Positions 7,701 through 14,562 of a DNA stretch of 18,384 nt are shown piece by piece. Made by a program: the position numbers and the translations under genes. Below the pieces are notes generated by a model. The model searched no databases. It was not told the DNA's origin and was given only the letters and a program-made list of their open reading frames with translations. The DNA comes from Flavobacteriales bacterium. GTDB lineage: Bacteria > Bacteroidota > Bacteroidia > Flavobacteriales_F > PHOS-HE28. Every line of letters starts with the position of its first letter. Position 1 is the first letter of the stretch. The DNA is taken from contig JAGQVR010000025.1 in the NCBI GenBank assembly GCA_020437875.1, positions 1 to 18,384 of the forward strand. The letters are read 5' to 3'.

Positions 7701-9285
7701 CGGCCACGCTCAAGGCCCCGTTGAAGAGGTTGCGCTCCAGTCGACCGTTCGCGGTGATGCCCGAGATGCTGCGTCCGTTGACCGTGATCATCGGGAAAGT
7801 CCCTTCGAGATCCGCCTTGGCGGTCCGGAAACTGAGCCCGCTCGCCTTCAGGCGGAGGTTCGCCGCAAGAGGACCAAGCGTGCTCGTTCCGGTCAACGGG
7901 CCGAGGTCGAATCCCGGTGTGACCACGCGTCCGGCAATGGTGAAGACATTGCTCAACGTATCGCGGTCGTAGCTCACGTCGGTGTTCAGCACACCGAGTT
8001 GCGTGGTGGTCGTCCCGTATGCGGTGAAGGCGCGCAGGAATCCGGTGAAGTTCCCGCTGAAGCCGATGCGGCCCAGCTTGTACAGCTCCGCGGGCAGAGC
8101 AAGCTTATCCCCCGAAGTGAATGGAGGAACGGGCAATCCACTGAGGTCATCCGGATCGGTCGTTAGCTCATCGATGTCGAGCACCATGAAGGTGTTCATG
8201 ATGTCCGGCAGGCCGCTCAGTTCCGCTGCACCGGAGAACCGCGAGCGCTGGCCGAAGGCGATACGCATGTTCCTGCCCTTCAGGTCTGCGATGGTCCCAC
8301 GGATGCGGCCACTCACATCGATCGGGTACTTGATCCCCTCCAGGCCGGGAGCGAAGAGGGCGATGTCCGCGAAGTCGACGTGCGCCGTGTCCAGGTCCGC
8401 GCGCATCATCACCTTCTCGTTGAACGCGTTGTAGTCCCGCCAGCTCTCGGTGATGAAGCGCAACTCGCCATCGGCCGCCGAAGCCGGTGTGCGCAGGCGA
8501 AGGTCCTGGATCACGATCCCCTTTCCGCTCACCGCAGTGCGACCGCTCAATTCGGTGACCTCCAAGCCTCCCTGCTCCACCAACCGCAGCCTGTTCAGGT
8601 CGGCCACTATCGAATCACCGACCACTTCGAGACCGCGCCCGGCGATGTGGGCATGTGTCACCCCCACATGTTCCAGGTCCACCCCGAAGGGGATGCGTGG
8701 CACGTTCTCGTTGTCGAAGGAGAAGTGCATCTCCTCGATGTTGAAGCGTGTGCATCGGATCGTCCAATCCGCACCAGCGCTCGTGGTATCGCTTTCACCG
8801 AGCCGCTCCAGAAGCAGGGTGAGGTTGCTCTTCGTTCCCCCGACGGGTGTTCGGAGGCGGAACCGGACATCCTCGAGGTCGAAGCCCGACATGCTCACCA
8901 GGTGTGCCCCTGGATGGATCCGCAGCCCTTTCACCCGCATCGATGCAGCGGAGACCAGGGTATCCGCATCCAGGTCGGCCACGAACAGGCGCTCCAGGAC
9001 CAGTTGCCCTTTCAACGAGATCGCCACCCGGCCGATGCGCACCTCGGTACCGAGCTCTTCCGATGCCCTTTCGCTGAGCCAGCCCACCACCCGGGTCTGC
9101 ACAGGCGACCATAGCAGCAACACCGCCATCACCAGGAACAGGAGGAAGGCCGCACCGATGAGGATGCCGATCCACCGGAGGACCCTGCCGGTCCATCGAT
9201 ATATGTCGCGCGCCGCCAGCCCTTTAGTTTTGCCGACTTCTGCAAGAAGCGGGCCTTGTGCCCAAAAGTAGCCGCATGCCCCCAC
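4789..9285 (-). CDS. translocation/assembly module TamB-family protein (DUF490), start uncertain
   Basis: A very large inner-membrane-anchored periplasmic protein, up to 1498 residues. TamB-like/AsmA-like proteins span the periplasm as a long beta-taco groove and are linked to outer-membrane protein insertion or lipid transport. One N-terminal membrane segment is clear (RWIGILIGAAFLLFLVMAVL, 37-56 in the longest frame). A long repetitive beta-rich body follows, and the C-terminal DUF490 region includes VNKRFEVVPGGRIVWYGDP, typical of TamB. The near-terminal FDLGVNYRPGD and the stretch ending LSVLSTEQERNRQVFALIVL-like motif are also usual in Bacteroidota homologues. The longest frame begins at GTG 9285, which overlaps tsaD by 10 bases. 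No in-frame ATG exists before the membrane segment; CTG at 9219 (codon 23), preceded by AAAGGG, is an alternative and agrees with the minus-strand -7 element at 9263-9270. No tamA-like partner is in the window. Confidence 0.88.
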   Translation of the reverse strand: MGACGYFWAQGPLLAEVGKTKGLAARDIYRWTGRVLRWIGILIGAAFLLFLVMAVLLLWSPVQTRVVGWLSERASEELGTEVRIGRVAISLKGQLVLERLFVADLDADTLVSAASMRVKGLRIHPGAHLVSMSGFDLEDVRFRLRTPVGGTKSNLTLLLERLGESDTTSAGADWTIRCTRFNIEEMHFSFDNENVPRIPFGVDLEHVGVTHAHIAGRGLEVVGDSIVADLNRLRLVEQGGLEVTELSGRTAVSGKGIVIQDLRLRTPASAADGELRFITESWRDYNAFNEKVMMRADLDTAHVDFADIALFAPGLEGIKYPIDVSGRIRGTIADLKGRNMRIAFGQRSRFSGAAELSGLPDIMNTFMVLDIDELTTDPDDLSGLPVPPFTSGDKLALPAELYKLGRIGFSGNFTGFLRAFTAYGTTTTQLGVLNTDVSYDRDTLSNVFTIAGRVVTPGFDLGPLTGTSTLGPLAANLRLKASGLSFRTAKADLEGTFPMITVNGRSISGITANGRLERNLFNGALSVADEKLKLRFEGLADLRKKWPQVDFSAQVDHMDLRALGFVPTPGYNSLKMDITAAGRFSPDSLLGSLSARDISYCVGEVDHELGDITLRSGRGSGRNIVELDADFATARVEGLFQPTHLPALITNTVYSVFPSLGNEVDYRQAEQHFSFSVVARDADAVLALVMPKLRVASGTSFTGSFDSRAFDVDLSARIPWMEYGDLRLDSVDVMTEKTVDVLAFAVRSTRQTYRDSMWFVGSEVTGLAYQDEVELSAGWAGSNSGTNGRVDVQGQVRGLRSVDLDLLPSTLHLGRGNWHNKEVAHIVIDSSTVVVDTLTLENGGQQVAVSGLMTRDPGEALLFAMHDVDLVNFEPLMEGPSIAGKVSGDGRLYDLYGTPYLESYLCADSVRVEDKPVGDIRFHADWSEETGSVALSGELTRGPLKALDFVGRMQPKQENKLDVDLVFDHFDLTFIDPYLPEGISDIQGMVTGTVDVSGNLAEPLVNGVVDLQDAGLRIDYLNTLYTFSNEVKIAPDMFALDLVTVKDEEGNTGRIGGTILHNGLKDWNFNVWGTVRNLMVLNTTVADNSLYYGKAFANGDVEVSGSVDRLEISVDASTGPGTDIHFPVGGSTEVSDVGFVRFVSQDSSATDEEEVDLTGIALDLNARVTPDAHFELIFDPTIGDVMAGRGQGDIEMTVSPTGEFRMRGQVEVTEGDYLFTLRNVVNKRFEVVPGGRIVWYGDPLDAQLDIQAQYRVRAPLYDIMFEKNDAYKKRVPVDVVMQLRENLMNPEIGFEVRMPTVDDDIRTRVNSVLSTEQERNRQVFALIVLNRFVQPQSLAGSGTPGSGGNVVGTTGFELLSNQVSNWLSKLSDAFDLGVNYRPGDNITQDELEVAMSTQLFNERLLLTTNVGVSTGAQTSTNNSGLIGDFQLEYLLTPEGRLRAKAFSVSNDRNLNRSDQAPTTQGAGVAYREEFRNWDELWQKLKNNFRPASKDRVFD
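9225..9232 (+). promoter_or_regulatory. candidate -7 promoter element for tsaD
   Basis: TAGTTTTG is an exact match to the Bacteroidota -7 consensus TAnnTTTG, 43 bases before the tsaD ATG. In a GC-rich region such a match is unlikely to be chance. I do not see a TTG 17-23 bases further upstream. The element lies inside the longest version of the tamB reading frame. Confidence 0.55.
9263..9270 (-). promoter_or_regulatory. candidate -7 promoter element for tamB
   Basis: On the minus strand this reads TACTTTTG, an exact match to TAnnTTTG. If used, transcription would begin a few bases beyond it (about 9255-9260), so the GTG at 9285 could not be the tamB start. It lies just before the tsaD ATG on the other strand, so the tamB and tsaD promoters face each other. 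No clear -33 TTG is seen. Confidence 0.45.
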
Positions 9286-10289
9286 CGCTCATCGTGCTCG
9301 GGATCGAAAGCTCGTGTGACGAGACCGCCGCTGCCGTCCTGGTCGATGGTCGGTTGCGCTCCAATGTCGTGGCGGGCCAGGAGGTGCATGCCCAGTGGGG
9401 TGGCGTGGTACCGGAGCTGGCGAGCCGGGCGCACCAGGAGCACATCGTTCCGGTGGTGGACACGGCCCTTCGCCAGGCTGGAGTGGACCGCAGGGAGTTG
9501 AGCGCCGTGGCCTTCACCCAGGGTCCTGGGCTCATCGGTGCCTTGCTCGTGGGAACCTGCTTCGCCCGCTCACTGGCACAGGGACTGGGCATTCCCCTGC
9601 TGGGTGTGGACCACATGCAGGCGCACGTGCTCGCCCATTTCATTCAGGACGGAAAGGACCGCCCCATCCCACCCTTCCCCTTCCTGAACCTTACCGTGAG
9701 CGGCGGACATACCCTGCTCGTCCTGGTGAACGGACCGCTCGACATGAAGGTGATCGGCACCACGGTGGACGATGCCGCCGGGGAAGCCTTCGACAAGGCG
9801 GCGAAAGTGCTCGGACTGCCCTATCCCGGTGGGCCGCTCATCGATAGGCATGCCTCCGGCGGGGACCCGAGGCGATTCAAGTTGCCCATGCCCCAGGTCC
9901 CCGGAACGGACTTCAGCTTCAGCGGGATCAAGACCGCCTTCAACCTGCTGGTGCAGCGTGGCCTCCGGGACGATCCCGCCTTCATCGAGAAAGAACTCGG
10001 CGATCTGTGCGCTTCCCTTCAGCAAAGCATTGTGGACGTGCTCCTACGCAAGGTGCAGAAAGCCGCCCGCCTGCATGATGTGCAGCACATCGCCATGAGC
10101 GGGGGCGTAAGCGCGAACTCCGCCCTGCGCACCCAGTTCGCGGCGCTCGCCGAACGCGAAGACTGGGGCGCCTACGTACCCCCACCGCTCTATTGCACCG
10201 ACAATGGGGCCATGGTGGCCATGGCCGGACATTTCCTGCTGCTGGCGGGCCGGACCGTTGGGCTGGACGCCATCCCCCACACCCGGTAG
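9276..10289 (+). CDS. tsaD: tRNA N6-threonylcarbamoyladenosine transferase TsaD
   Basis: TsaD transfers the threonylcarbamoyl group to A37 of ANN-decoding tRNAs, giving t6A; in bacteria it works with TsaB and TsaE after TsaC/TsaC2 makes the intermediate. ATG 9276 gives 337 residues, the normal length, beginning MPPPLIVLGIESSCDETAAA; an in-frame GTG at 9258 adds six unconserved residues. Metal-site residues are present: His113 and His117 in VDHMQAHVLA and Asp309 in YCTDNGAMVA. Other family motifs are VVPELASRAHQEH, SGGHTLLV, DDAAGEAFDKAAKVLGLPYP, FSFSGIKTA and MSGGVSANSALR. The gene is divergent from tamB, an arrangement I recall from other Bacteroidota, and its 5' end overlaps the longest tamB frame by 10 bases. 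The other t6A genes are not in this window. All key residues are intact. Confidence 0.98.
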   Translation: MPPPLIVLGIESSCDETAAAVLVDGRLRSNVVAGQEVHAQWGGVVPELASRAHQEHIVPVVDTALRQAGVDRRELSAVAFTQGPGLIGALLVGTCFARSLAQGLGIPLLGVDHMQAHVLAHFIQDGKDRPIPPFPFLNLTVSGGHTLLVLVNGPLDMKVIGTTVDDAAGEAFDKAAKVLGLPYPGGPLIDRHASGGDPRRFKLPMPQVPGTDFSFSGIKTAFNLLVQRGLRDDPAFIEKELGDLCASLQQSIVDVLLRKVQKAARLHDVQHIAMSGGVSANSALRTQFAALAEREDWGAYVPPPLYCTDNGAMVAMAGHFLLLAGRTVGLDAIPHTR

Positions 10290-10309
10290 TTGATAGTGTG
10301 GCACTGGTC

Positions 10310-10342
10310 TTGCGCTTACCCGGCGCTGACCTTGTATTTTTG
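10310..10342 (+). promoter_or_regulatory. candidate Bacteroidota promoter (-33 TTG, -7 TATTTTTG) for the TPR gene
   Basis: A TTG at 10310-10312 and an exact TAnnTTTG match, TATTTTTG, at 10335-10342 are separated by 22 bases, within the 17-23 range described for Flavobacterium promoters. The element ends 10 bases before ATG 10353, which predicts a very short 5' leader. It also supports ATG 10353 over the earlier in-frame ATG at 10290, which would lie upstream of the transcription start. Confidence 0.6.
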
Positions 10343-10352
10343 CCCATTGTCG

Positions 10353-11330
10353 ATGCGACACTTCCACCAAACCGGCGTGCTGGCCCGCACCATTCTCCCG
10401 CTCGCCGTCCTACTCCTTGCAATGCAGGCTTCCGCCCAATCGGGTGAGACGCGCATCCTCGTCATGAAGGGTGATTCCATGCTGCAGCTGGAGAAACCAC
10501 AGCGCGCGCTGGAGTACTACGAGAAGGCCGTGAAGGCGGAGCCCAGCGCCTACACCCTGCTGGCACGGGCGAAAGCCTGGTACATGATGGAGCGGAACGA
10601 TCGCTTCGTGCAGGATGTGGATGCGGCGCTGGCGAAGGACAGCACCAATGCGAACGGGCACTACCAAAGGGCCCTGTACTCCCTGCGGGCACAGGACCCA
10701 TCAAGGGCCGAGGAACATGCCACGAAGGCCATCGAACGGGCCGCTGGGCCGATGCTGAAGGCGCAAGCCCACCTGGTGCGCGGCCTGGCACGGAGCGAGA
10801 TGAAGAAGGTGCCCACCGCGGTCGAGGACCTGGAAGCAGGACTGGCCGGCGTGGGGGATGACCTGGAAGCGATGAAGACCCTGGCACGTCTGTACGACCA
10901 GGAAGGGCGGCATGCCGATGCGCTCCGGATCCTGGAGAAATTGTGCGTGGTGGAACCTGCCCAGGTGGGCCATTGGACGAACCGGGGCTTCGAACTGACC
11001 ATGCTCGGGCGCTATGACGAGGCCTTGAAGATGATCCAGGAGGCGCTGAGCATGGACAAGGATGAACCCGTGGCCCTCAGCAACCGGGCTTATGTGCGGA
11101 TGATGCTTGGTGAGGAGGAGGAGGCATGGAACGACATCGAACGGAGCCTGCGCTTCTACCCTTCCAATGCCTTCGCTCTTCGGACGCGGGCCCTGCTCCG
11201 GATCAAGAAGGGCGACCGCGTGAAGGCTTGCGAGGACCTGACCTTGGCCAAGGCCTTGGGCGGTGTGCCCGAAGTGGACAAGTTGATCAAGGAGAACTGC
11301 GATACCAGCGCGCCCCAGAAGCGGCGGTGA
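10353..11330 (+). CDS. exported tetratricopeptide-repeat protein
   Basis: A 325-residue protein with an N-terminal Sec signal peptide (ARTILPLAVLLLAMQASA, likely cut after Ala28 in ASA-Q), so it should be periplasmic or outer-membrane facing. The mature part is almost wholly helical with successive TPR-like units, for example the one containing ALEYYEKAVKAEPSAYTLLA near residues 50-70, DEALKMIQEALSMDKDEPVA and the following repeats to about residue 310. TPR arrays are protein-binding scaffolds; no enzyme domain is visible and the partner is unknown. ATG 10353 is preferred to ATG 10290 because it places the signal peptide at the N-terminus and sits just after a good promoter match. The gene follows tsaD on the same strand by 63 bases, probably as its own transcription unit, and converges on the T9SS cargo gene with a 3-base gap between stop codons. 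Confidence 0.85.
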   Translation: MRHFHQTGVLARTILPLAVLLLAMQASAQSGETRILVMKGDSMLQLEKPQRALEYYEKAVKAEPSAYTLLARAKAWYMMERNDRFVQDVDAALAKDSTNANGHYQRALYSLRAQDPSRAEEHATKAIERAAGPMLKAQAHLVRGLARSEMKKVPTAVEDLEAGLAGVGDDLEAMKTLARLYDQEGRHADALRILEKLCVVEPAQVGHWTNRGFELTMLGRYDEALKMIQEALSMDKDEPVALSNRAYVRMMLGEEEEAWNDIERSLRFYPSNAFALRTRALLRIKKGDRVKACEDLTLAKALGGVPEVDKLIKENCDTSAPQKRR

Positions 11331-11333
11331 TCC

Positions 11334-13742
11334 TTATCGCAAGATCTCGATCCTTCCCGTGTGGGTCCTGCCGTCGTCGGTGACGGCGCGCACGAAGTAG
11401 CTGCCGTTCCCAAGTTCGGTAGTGGTATCGTAGCGCCCATTGCGGGTCCGTGCGCCGGAGGTGATGATCCTGCCGATCGCATCCATGATCCAGACCCGTC
11501 CATCCATGCCTTCGGGCAGTGCGATGGTGCACGAACCCGCGCTCGGCACCGGCCAGATCCGCAGGCCAGCCATTCCATCGTCCTCCACGAGGTCGACCGT
11601 GGCGTTCGCAACGAGTTCGAAGTCGTCGAAGGCCGCCTCCACGATGTGACCGTTCGGGACCTTGTCCTCGGCGAGGATGAAGAGCCGCATGGTGGCCGAC
11701 GGTTCGAGATGATCAGCGATACGGATGTTGCTGAACCGCCAGGCCGATGCACTCTGCGCTGGCGGCACCTGCTGGATCGCCACGGTATCGGTGCCGTTGG
11801 TCAGGGAAATGGTCAGGGTGTCGTTCGGTGCGGAGTTCCCACCGGCATCGAAGAACCAGTAATGGTAACGGACGTGTGCATCCTCCAGGCCCGTGGCATC
11901 GAAGACCGGGGAGATCAAGGTGGTGCCACCCTCGTCCACATCGGCGCTGCTCGGGCTGCCGCCGCTATTCCCCGTCACAAAGGCCTTGTCGCGGCAATCA
12001 TCAGGGACGTCCTCGCTGGGATTCGCCTGCGCTCCCTCGAAGGTGGTGCCCGAAGGTCGCCCTCGCTCCCACACACCGCGAGGTGCCGTGGCCGTCACCT
12101 CCCAACCAAGGTCCAGCGCGAAGTCGTCGGCATAGCCCTGTTCCAGTTCGATCGTCCATCCGCCGACCGCATTTCCCGCGATCACCAGGTCCGCTGGGCA
12201 CGCTCCATGCCAGCCCCAGGCGCCGATATCAACCGTGTAGGTCCCATCGTAAACGCCCGGGAATTCGAAGCTGCCGTCGGACGCACTTTCAACATGGAAG
12301 GTGTAGGTGCCGTTCGCCAGCCAGACATCACCGCCCGGAACGGGTGCCAGTGAACCCTGCGTGCGCAGGATGCCGCTCACCCCGTACGTCGGCAGCGGAT
12401 CAAGATCAATGTCCAGTTCCGTGGTCGTGCCGGTGGACAGCACCACACCGCTCAAGGTGCGCGGAAAGAAGCCGGGCGCATTGACGGACACTTCGTAGGT
12501 GCCCGGCTGCAAGGTGCCCACGCCATATGCACCGGAGATACCTGTGACCTCCACCGCGTCGGTGTCCACGATCCGCACCTCCGCCTGCGCGACCGGGATA
12601 CCGTTCGCACTGTTGGACACGGTGCCCTCCAGCAGGCAGCCACGCGCGTACGTGGGGCCAAGGATGAACAGACCCTCCTGGATGTCCGAGATCAGCAATC
12701 GGCCCGATGGCAGGAAGGGATACACCCCCCACGCACCGTTGAACCCATCACCCTGCAGGGGGGAGGTATCATAGCTGCCCACCTCCACCAGGTTGCCTGG
12801 ATCCGAACAATCATAGATCGCCACCCCATAGGTGTAGTAGCTCTGAACGAGATATTCCCCCGGGAGCCAATAGGTGTTGTGCGGGATGGCCCCGCTCCCA
12901 CCATCGCTCCGCAACTTGTCCAGGAACTGGATGTCCGATGGATCGCTCACATCATAGGCCGCCACATAGGAGTTCGTACGCTCGTCCGTGGTGTACAGGT
13001 GATGTCCGCTCGCATCGAGCCACACGTTGTGCGTGAAGTTGTTGGGCGTGGTCTGCTGCCCGAGCAACACCGGTTCGGCCGGGTCGCTCACATCGAGGAT
13101 GGTGAAGAAACCGTTGACGATATGTGCGGCGTAAAGGGTGTCGCCCCGGGCGAAGCTGTCGTGCACGTACCACTGATCGAACTGGCCGACGCGTACCGGC
13201 GACATCGGGTCCGCCGTGAGATCGTACATGATCACCCCACCGTTGCCTTCGTTGGCACCGTGGATGTACAATCGCCCGTTCTCGTCGATGAACAAGGAAT
13301 GCGAGGTGTCCCATTCAGGGTCGAACCAAACGGTGCTCGGCAGATCGGTGCTCTGCGGCAAGGGGGACAGATCCACGATGACGAGGCCGCCATCCTCCGC
13401 CTCGGTGGTCACGTATGCATGATCGCCCCACACCTTGATCTCGCGCCAGATCGAGGCCGGGCCGGGCAGGAAATAGATCTCCTCCGGCGATCCCGGGTCG
13501 GTCACGTCAACGATGGAGAGACCGCCGGTCATCCCCGAGGTCCCGTTCACCCCGACAAGGGCATACTCGTTCCCCTCTTCGTCGGCATATCCCCAGAGGT
13601 TCGAAAGGTCACTCCCACGAAGTTGCTGGTACGACAGGTTGCCCAGGAACTCGATGTTCGTCTGCGCCCAGGATGTTCCCCATTGAGCGGTCATCGTCAA
13701 CAACGACCCGACCATGACCGGTACCCGCATCCCTTTCATCAT
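11334..13742 (-). CDS. choice-of-anchor B family protein with LVIVD-type repeats and T9SS C-terminal sorting domain
   Basis: A secreted or surface protein of 802 residues. Residues 1-26 form a signal peptide (MMKGMRVPVMVGSLL..., cut after SWA). Residues about 30-365 hold LVIVD-type beta-propeller-like repeats, seen as recurring phrases such as GGLSIVDVTDPGSPEEIYFL, FTILDVSDPAEPVLLG and VAAYDVSDPSDIQFLD. Next come two carboxypeptidase-regulatory-like beta domains (about 369-450 and 452-535), each with the G-x-Y-x-V pattern (GTYEVSVNAPGFF, GTYTVDIGAWGW). A jellyroll-like region (about 536-715) and a type A T9SS sorting domain (about 723-802: LRIWPVPSAG, GNGSYFVRAVTDDG, ending GRIEILR) complete it. 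In the T9SS family this tail directs outer-membrane passage and is usually cleaved. Start ATG 13742 is chosen for the signal peptide; the frame is open to 13808. Ligand or activity is unknown. No T9SS machinery gene is in the window. Confidence 0.9.
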   Translation of the reverse strand: MMKGMRVPVMVGSLLTMTAQWGTSWAQTNIEFLGNLSYQQLRGSDLSNLWGYADEEGNEYALVGVNGTSGMTGGLSIVDVTDPGSPEEIYFLPGPASIWREIKVWGDHAYVTTEAEDGGLVIVDLSPLPQSTDLPSTVWFDPEWDTSHSLFIDENGRLYIHGANEGNGGVIMYDLTADPMSPVRVGQFDQWYVHDSFARGDTLYAAHIVNGFFTILDVSDPAEPVLLGQQTTPNNFTHNVWLDASGHHLYTTDERTNSYVAAYDVSDPSDIQFLDKLRSDGGSGAIPHNTYWLPGEYLVQSYYTYGVAIYDCSDPGNLVEVGSYDTSPLQGDGFNGAWGVYPFLPSGRLLISDIQEGLFILGPTYARGCLLEGTVSNSANGIPVAQAEVRIVDTDAVEVTGISGAYGVGTLQPGTYEVSVNAPGFFPRTLSGVVLSTGTTTELDIDLDPLPTYGVSGILRTQGSLAPVPGGDVWLANGTYTFHVESASDGSFEFPGVYDGTYTVDIGAWGWHGACPADLVIAGNAVGGWTIELEQGYADDFALDLGWEVTATAPRGVWERGRPSGTTFEGAQANPSEDVPDDCRDKAFVTGNSGGSPSSADVDEGGTTLISPVFDATGLEDAHVRYHYWFFDAGGNSAPNDTLTISLTNGTDTVAIQQVPPAQSASAWRFSNIRIADHLEPSATMRLFILAEDKVPNGHIVEAAFDDFELVANATVDLVEDDGMAGLRIWPVPSAGSCTIALPEGMDGRVWIMDAIGRIITSGARTRNGRYDTTTELGNGSYFVRAVTDDGRTHTGRIEILR

Positions 13743-13746
13743 GCGT

Positions 13747-13754
13747 CCAAGGTA
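13747..13754 (-). promoter_or_regulatory. candidate -7 promoter element for the choice-of-anchor B gene
   Basis: On the minus strand this reads TACCTTGG, one mismatch from TAnnTTTG, ending 4 bases before ATG 13742. Transcription would start essentially at the ATG (leaderless or nearly so). No TTG lies at the usual -33 spacing, so confidence is low. Confidence 0.3.
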
Positions 13755-13759
13755 GGCAG

Positions 13760-13774
13760 CCACGGTCGCCGTGG
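13760..13774. repeat. short perfect inverted repeat upstream of the choice-of-anchor B gene
   Basis: CCACGG and CCGTGG flank a TCG loop. It lies 5 bases beyond the candidate minus-strand -7 element (13747-13754), between it and where a -33 element would be, so a repressor site or short hairpin is possible. No T-run follows, so it is not a rho-independent terminator on either strand. Confidence 0.35.
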
Positions 13775-13924
13775 TCGGCATCAACGAACAACGGTGTAGG
13801 ACATTCAAGGAAACACAAGACCCGGCCGGGCGCCGGACACGGAAGGGAACGCTCTTGGATGGGGGTTCCGGTCAGGTGGGTTGTCTTCCATTCAGAACCT
13901 GATCGCCGATGCCTCGCACCTCCC

Positions 13925-13932
13925 TACCTTGC
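13925..13932 (+). promoter_or_regulatory. weak -7-like element upstream of the DUF6134-like gene
   Basis: TACCTTGC looks like the TAnnTTTG consensus with one T deleted and lies 18 bases before ATG 13951, a distance similar to the other candidate promoters here. No -33 TTG is at suitable spacing. It is listed mainly because it fits the window-wide pattern. Confidence 0.22.
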
Positions 13933-13950
13933 ACACACCGTATCTCCCGG

Positions 13951-14562
13951 ATGATCAACAAGCCGGTCGGACCGACCTTCCTGCGGCCATTCTGGCTCAT
14001 CCTTGGCTGCCTGCTCCTGCTTGGCAGCTCTGCACAGGACCACCGTTTCGATATCTGGAAGGGCAAGGATATCGTTGGCAGCATCCTCGTGAAGCGCAAG
14101 GTCGATGGTGGTCGAACGCATTACGTGATGTCCTCGTTCTCCGAGTTCGACATCCTATGGAAGCAACAGGTCCGGTCGCTGGTGAGCACCGAGTACATGA
14201 ACGGGGGCGTGTCGAAGTGTTACTCCCACGTCAAGGTGAACGGGAACGTGCGCGACAGCAGCCATTTCCACCTGAACAGGGATTCGGCGACCTGTTATGT
14301 GCATCCCGACGAACATTTCGTGCACGAGGGTCTGGTGGAATGGACCACCGCGCGGATGTACTACGAGGAACCCGTGGGACAGCAGAGCGTCTTCGTGGAA
14401 AGCGTGTTGCGCCACTGCCGGCTCCAGCACACCGGGCCGGGTACCTACCGCCTTCATTTCCCGGACGGCAAGGTGAACAACTACACATACCGCAACGGTC
14501 GGTTGGAGGAGGTGCACGTGGACCGCAACTTCTTCGAACTCGTGTTCAGGCGGGACGGGTGA
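13951..14562 (+). CDS. exported protein resembling DUF6134 family
   Basis: A 203-residue protein with an N-terminal signal peptide (FLRPFWLILGCLLLLGSSAQ, likely cut after Ala28). A Cys at position 20 follows LG, but it lies in the middle of the hydrophobic core, so a lipoprotein is less likely. The mature part opens with HRFDIWKGKDIVGSILVKRK and continues as alternating short beta strands (TYRLHFPDGKVNNYTYRNGR near the end). This resembles the Bacteroidota DUF6134 proteins from memory; no biochemical role is known to me. ATG 13951 is preferred over the in-frame ATG 13909 because it puts the signal peptide at the N-terminus. The overlapping longer frame starting at 13881 is a shadow. The gene precedes an ABC efflux operon on the same strand by 103 bases; whether they are linked is unclear. 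Confidence 0.72.
   Translation: MINKPVGPTFLRPFWLILGCLLLLGSSAQDHRFDIWKGKDIVGSILVKRKVDGGRTHYVMSSFSEFDILWKQQVRSLVSTEYMNGGVSKCYSHVKVNGNVRDSSHFHLNRDSATCYVHPDEHFVHEGLVEWTTARMYYEEPVGQQSVFVESVLRHCRLQHTGPGTYRLHFPDGKVNNYTYRNGRLEEVHVDRNFFELVFRRDG

Larger units (their letters stand above)
13743..13950. other. divergent intergenic region with short dyads
   Basis: This 208-base interval separates the two divergent exported-protein genes. It holds a perfect 6-base inverted repeat with a 3-base loop (CCACGG-TCG-CCGTGG, 13760-13774), a perfect 10-base palindrome (CCCGGCCGGG, 13821-13830) and a 6-base dyad with a 19-base gap (TCAGGT 13872-13877, ACCTGA 13897-13902). Weak -7-like octamers lie at both edges. 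I see no convincing small gene, tRNA or rho-independent terminator (no T-run follows the stems). Any of the dyads could be an operator, but at this GC content they may be chance. Confidence 0.4.

Noticed and set aside
6103..8166. A 687-codon open frame on the plus strand opposite tamB, plus another at 5092-6021
   Set aside because: Both lie fully antisense to the well-supported TamB gene, are rich in His, Arg, Gln and Val as expected from reading GC-rich codons backwards, and show no domain or signal peptide. They are shadows of tamB.
11107..11124. GAG/GAGGAGG run within the TPR gene as a repeat or strong internal ribosome site
   Set aside because: It encodes a short Glu run inside an intact TPR helix, and the frame that follows (11126) is a shadow without support.
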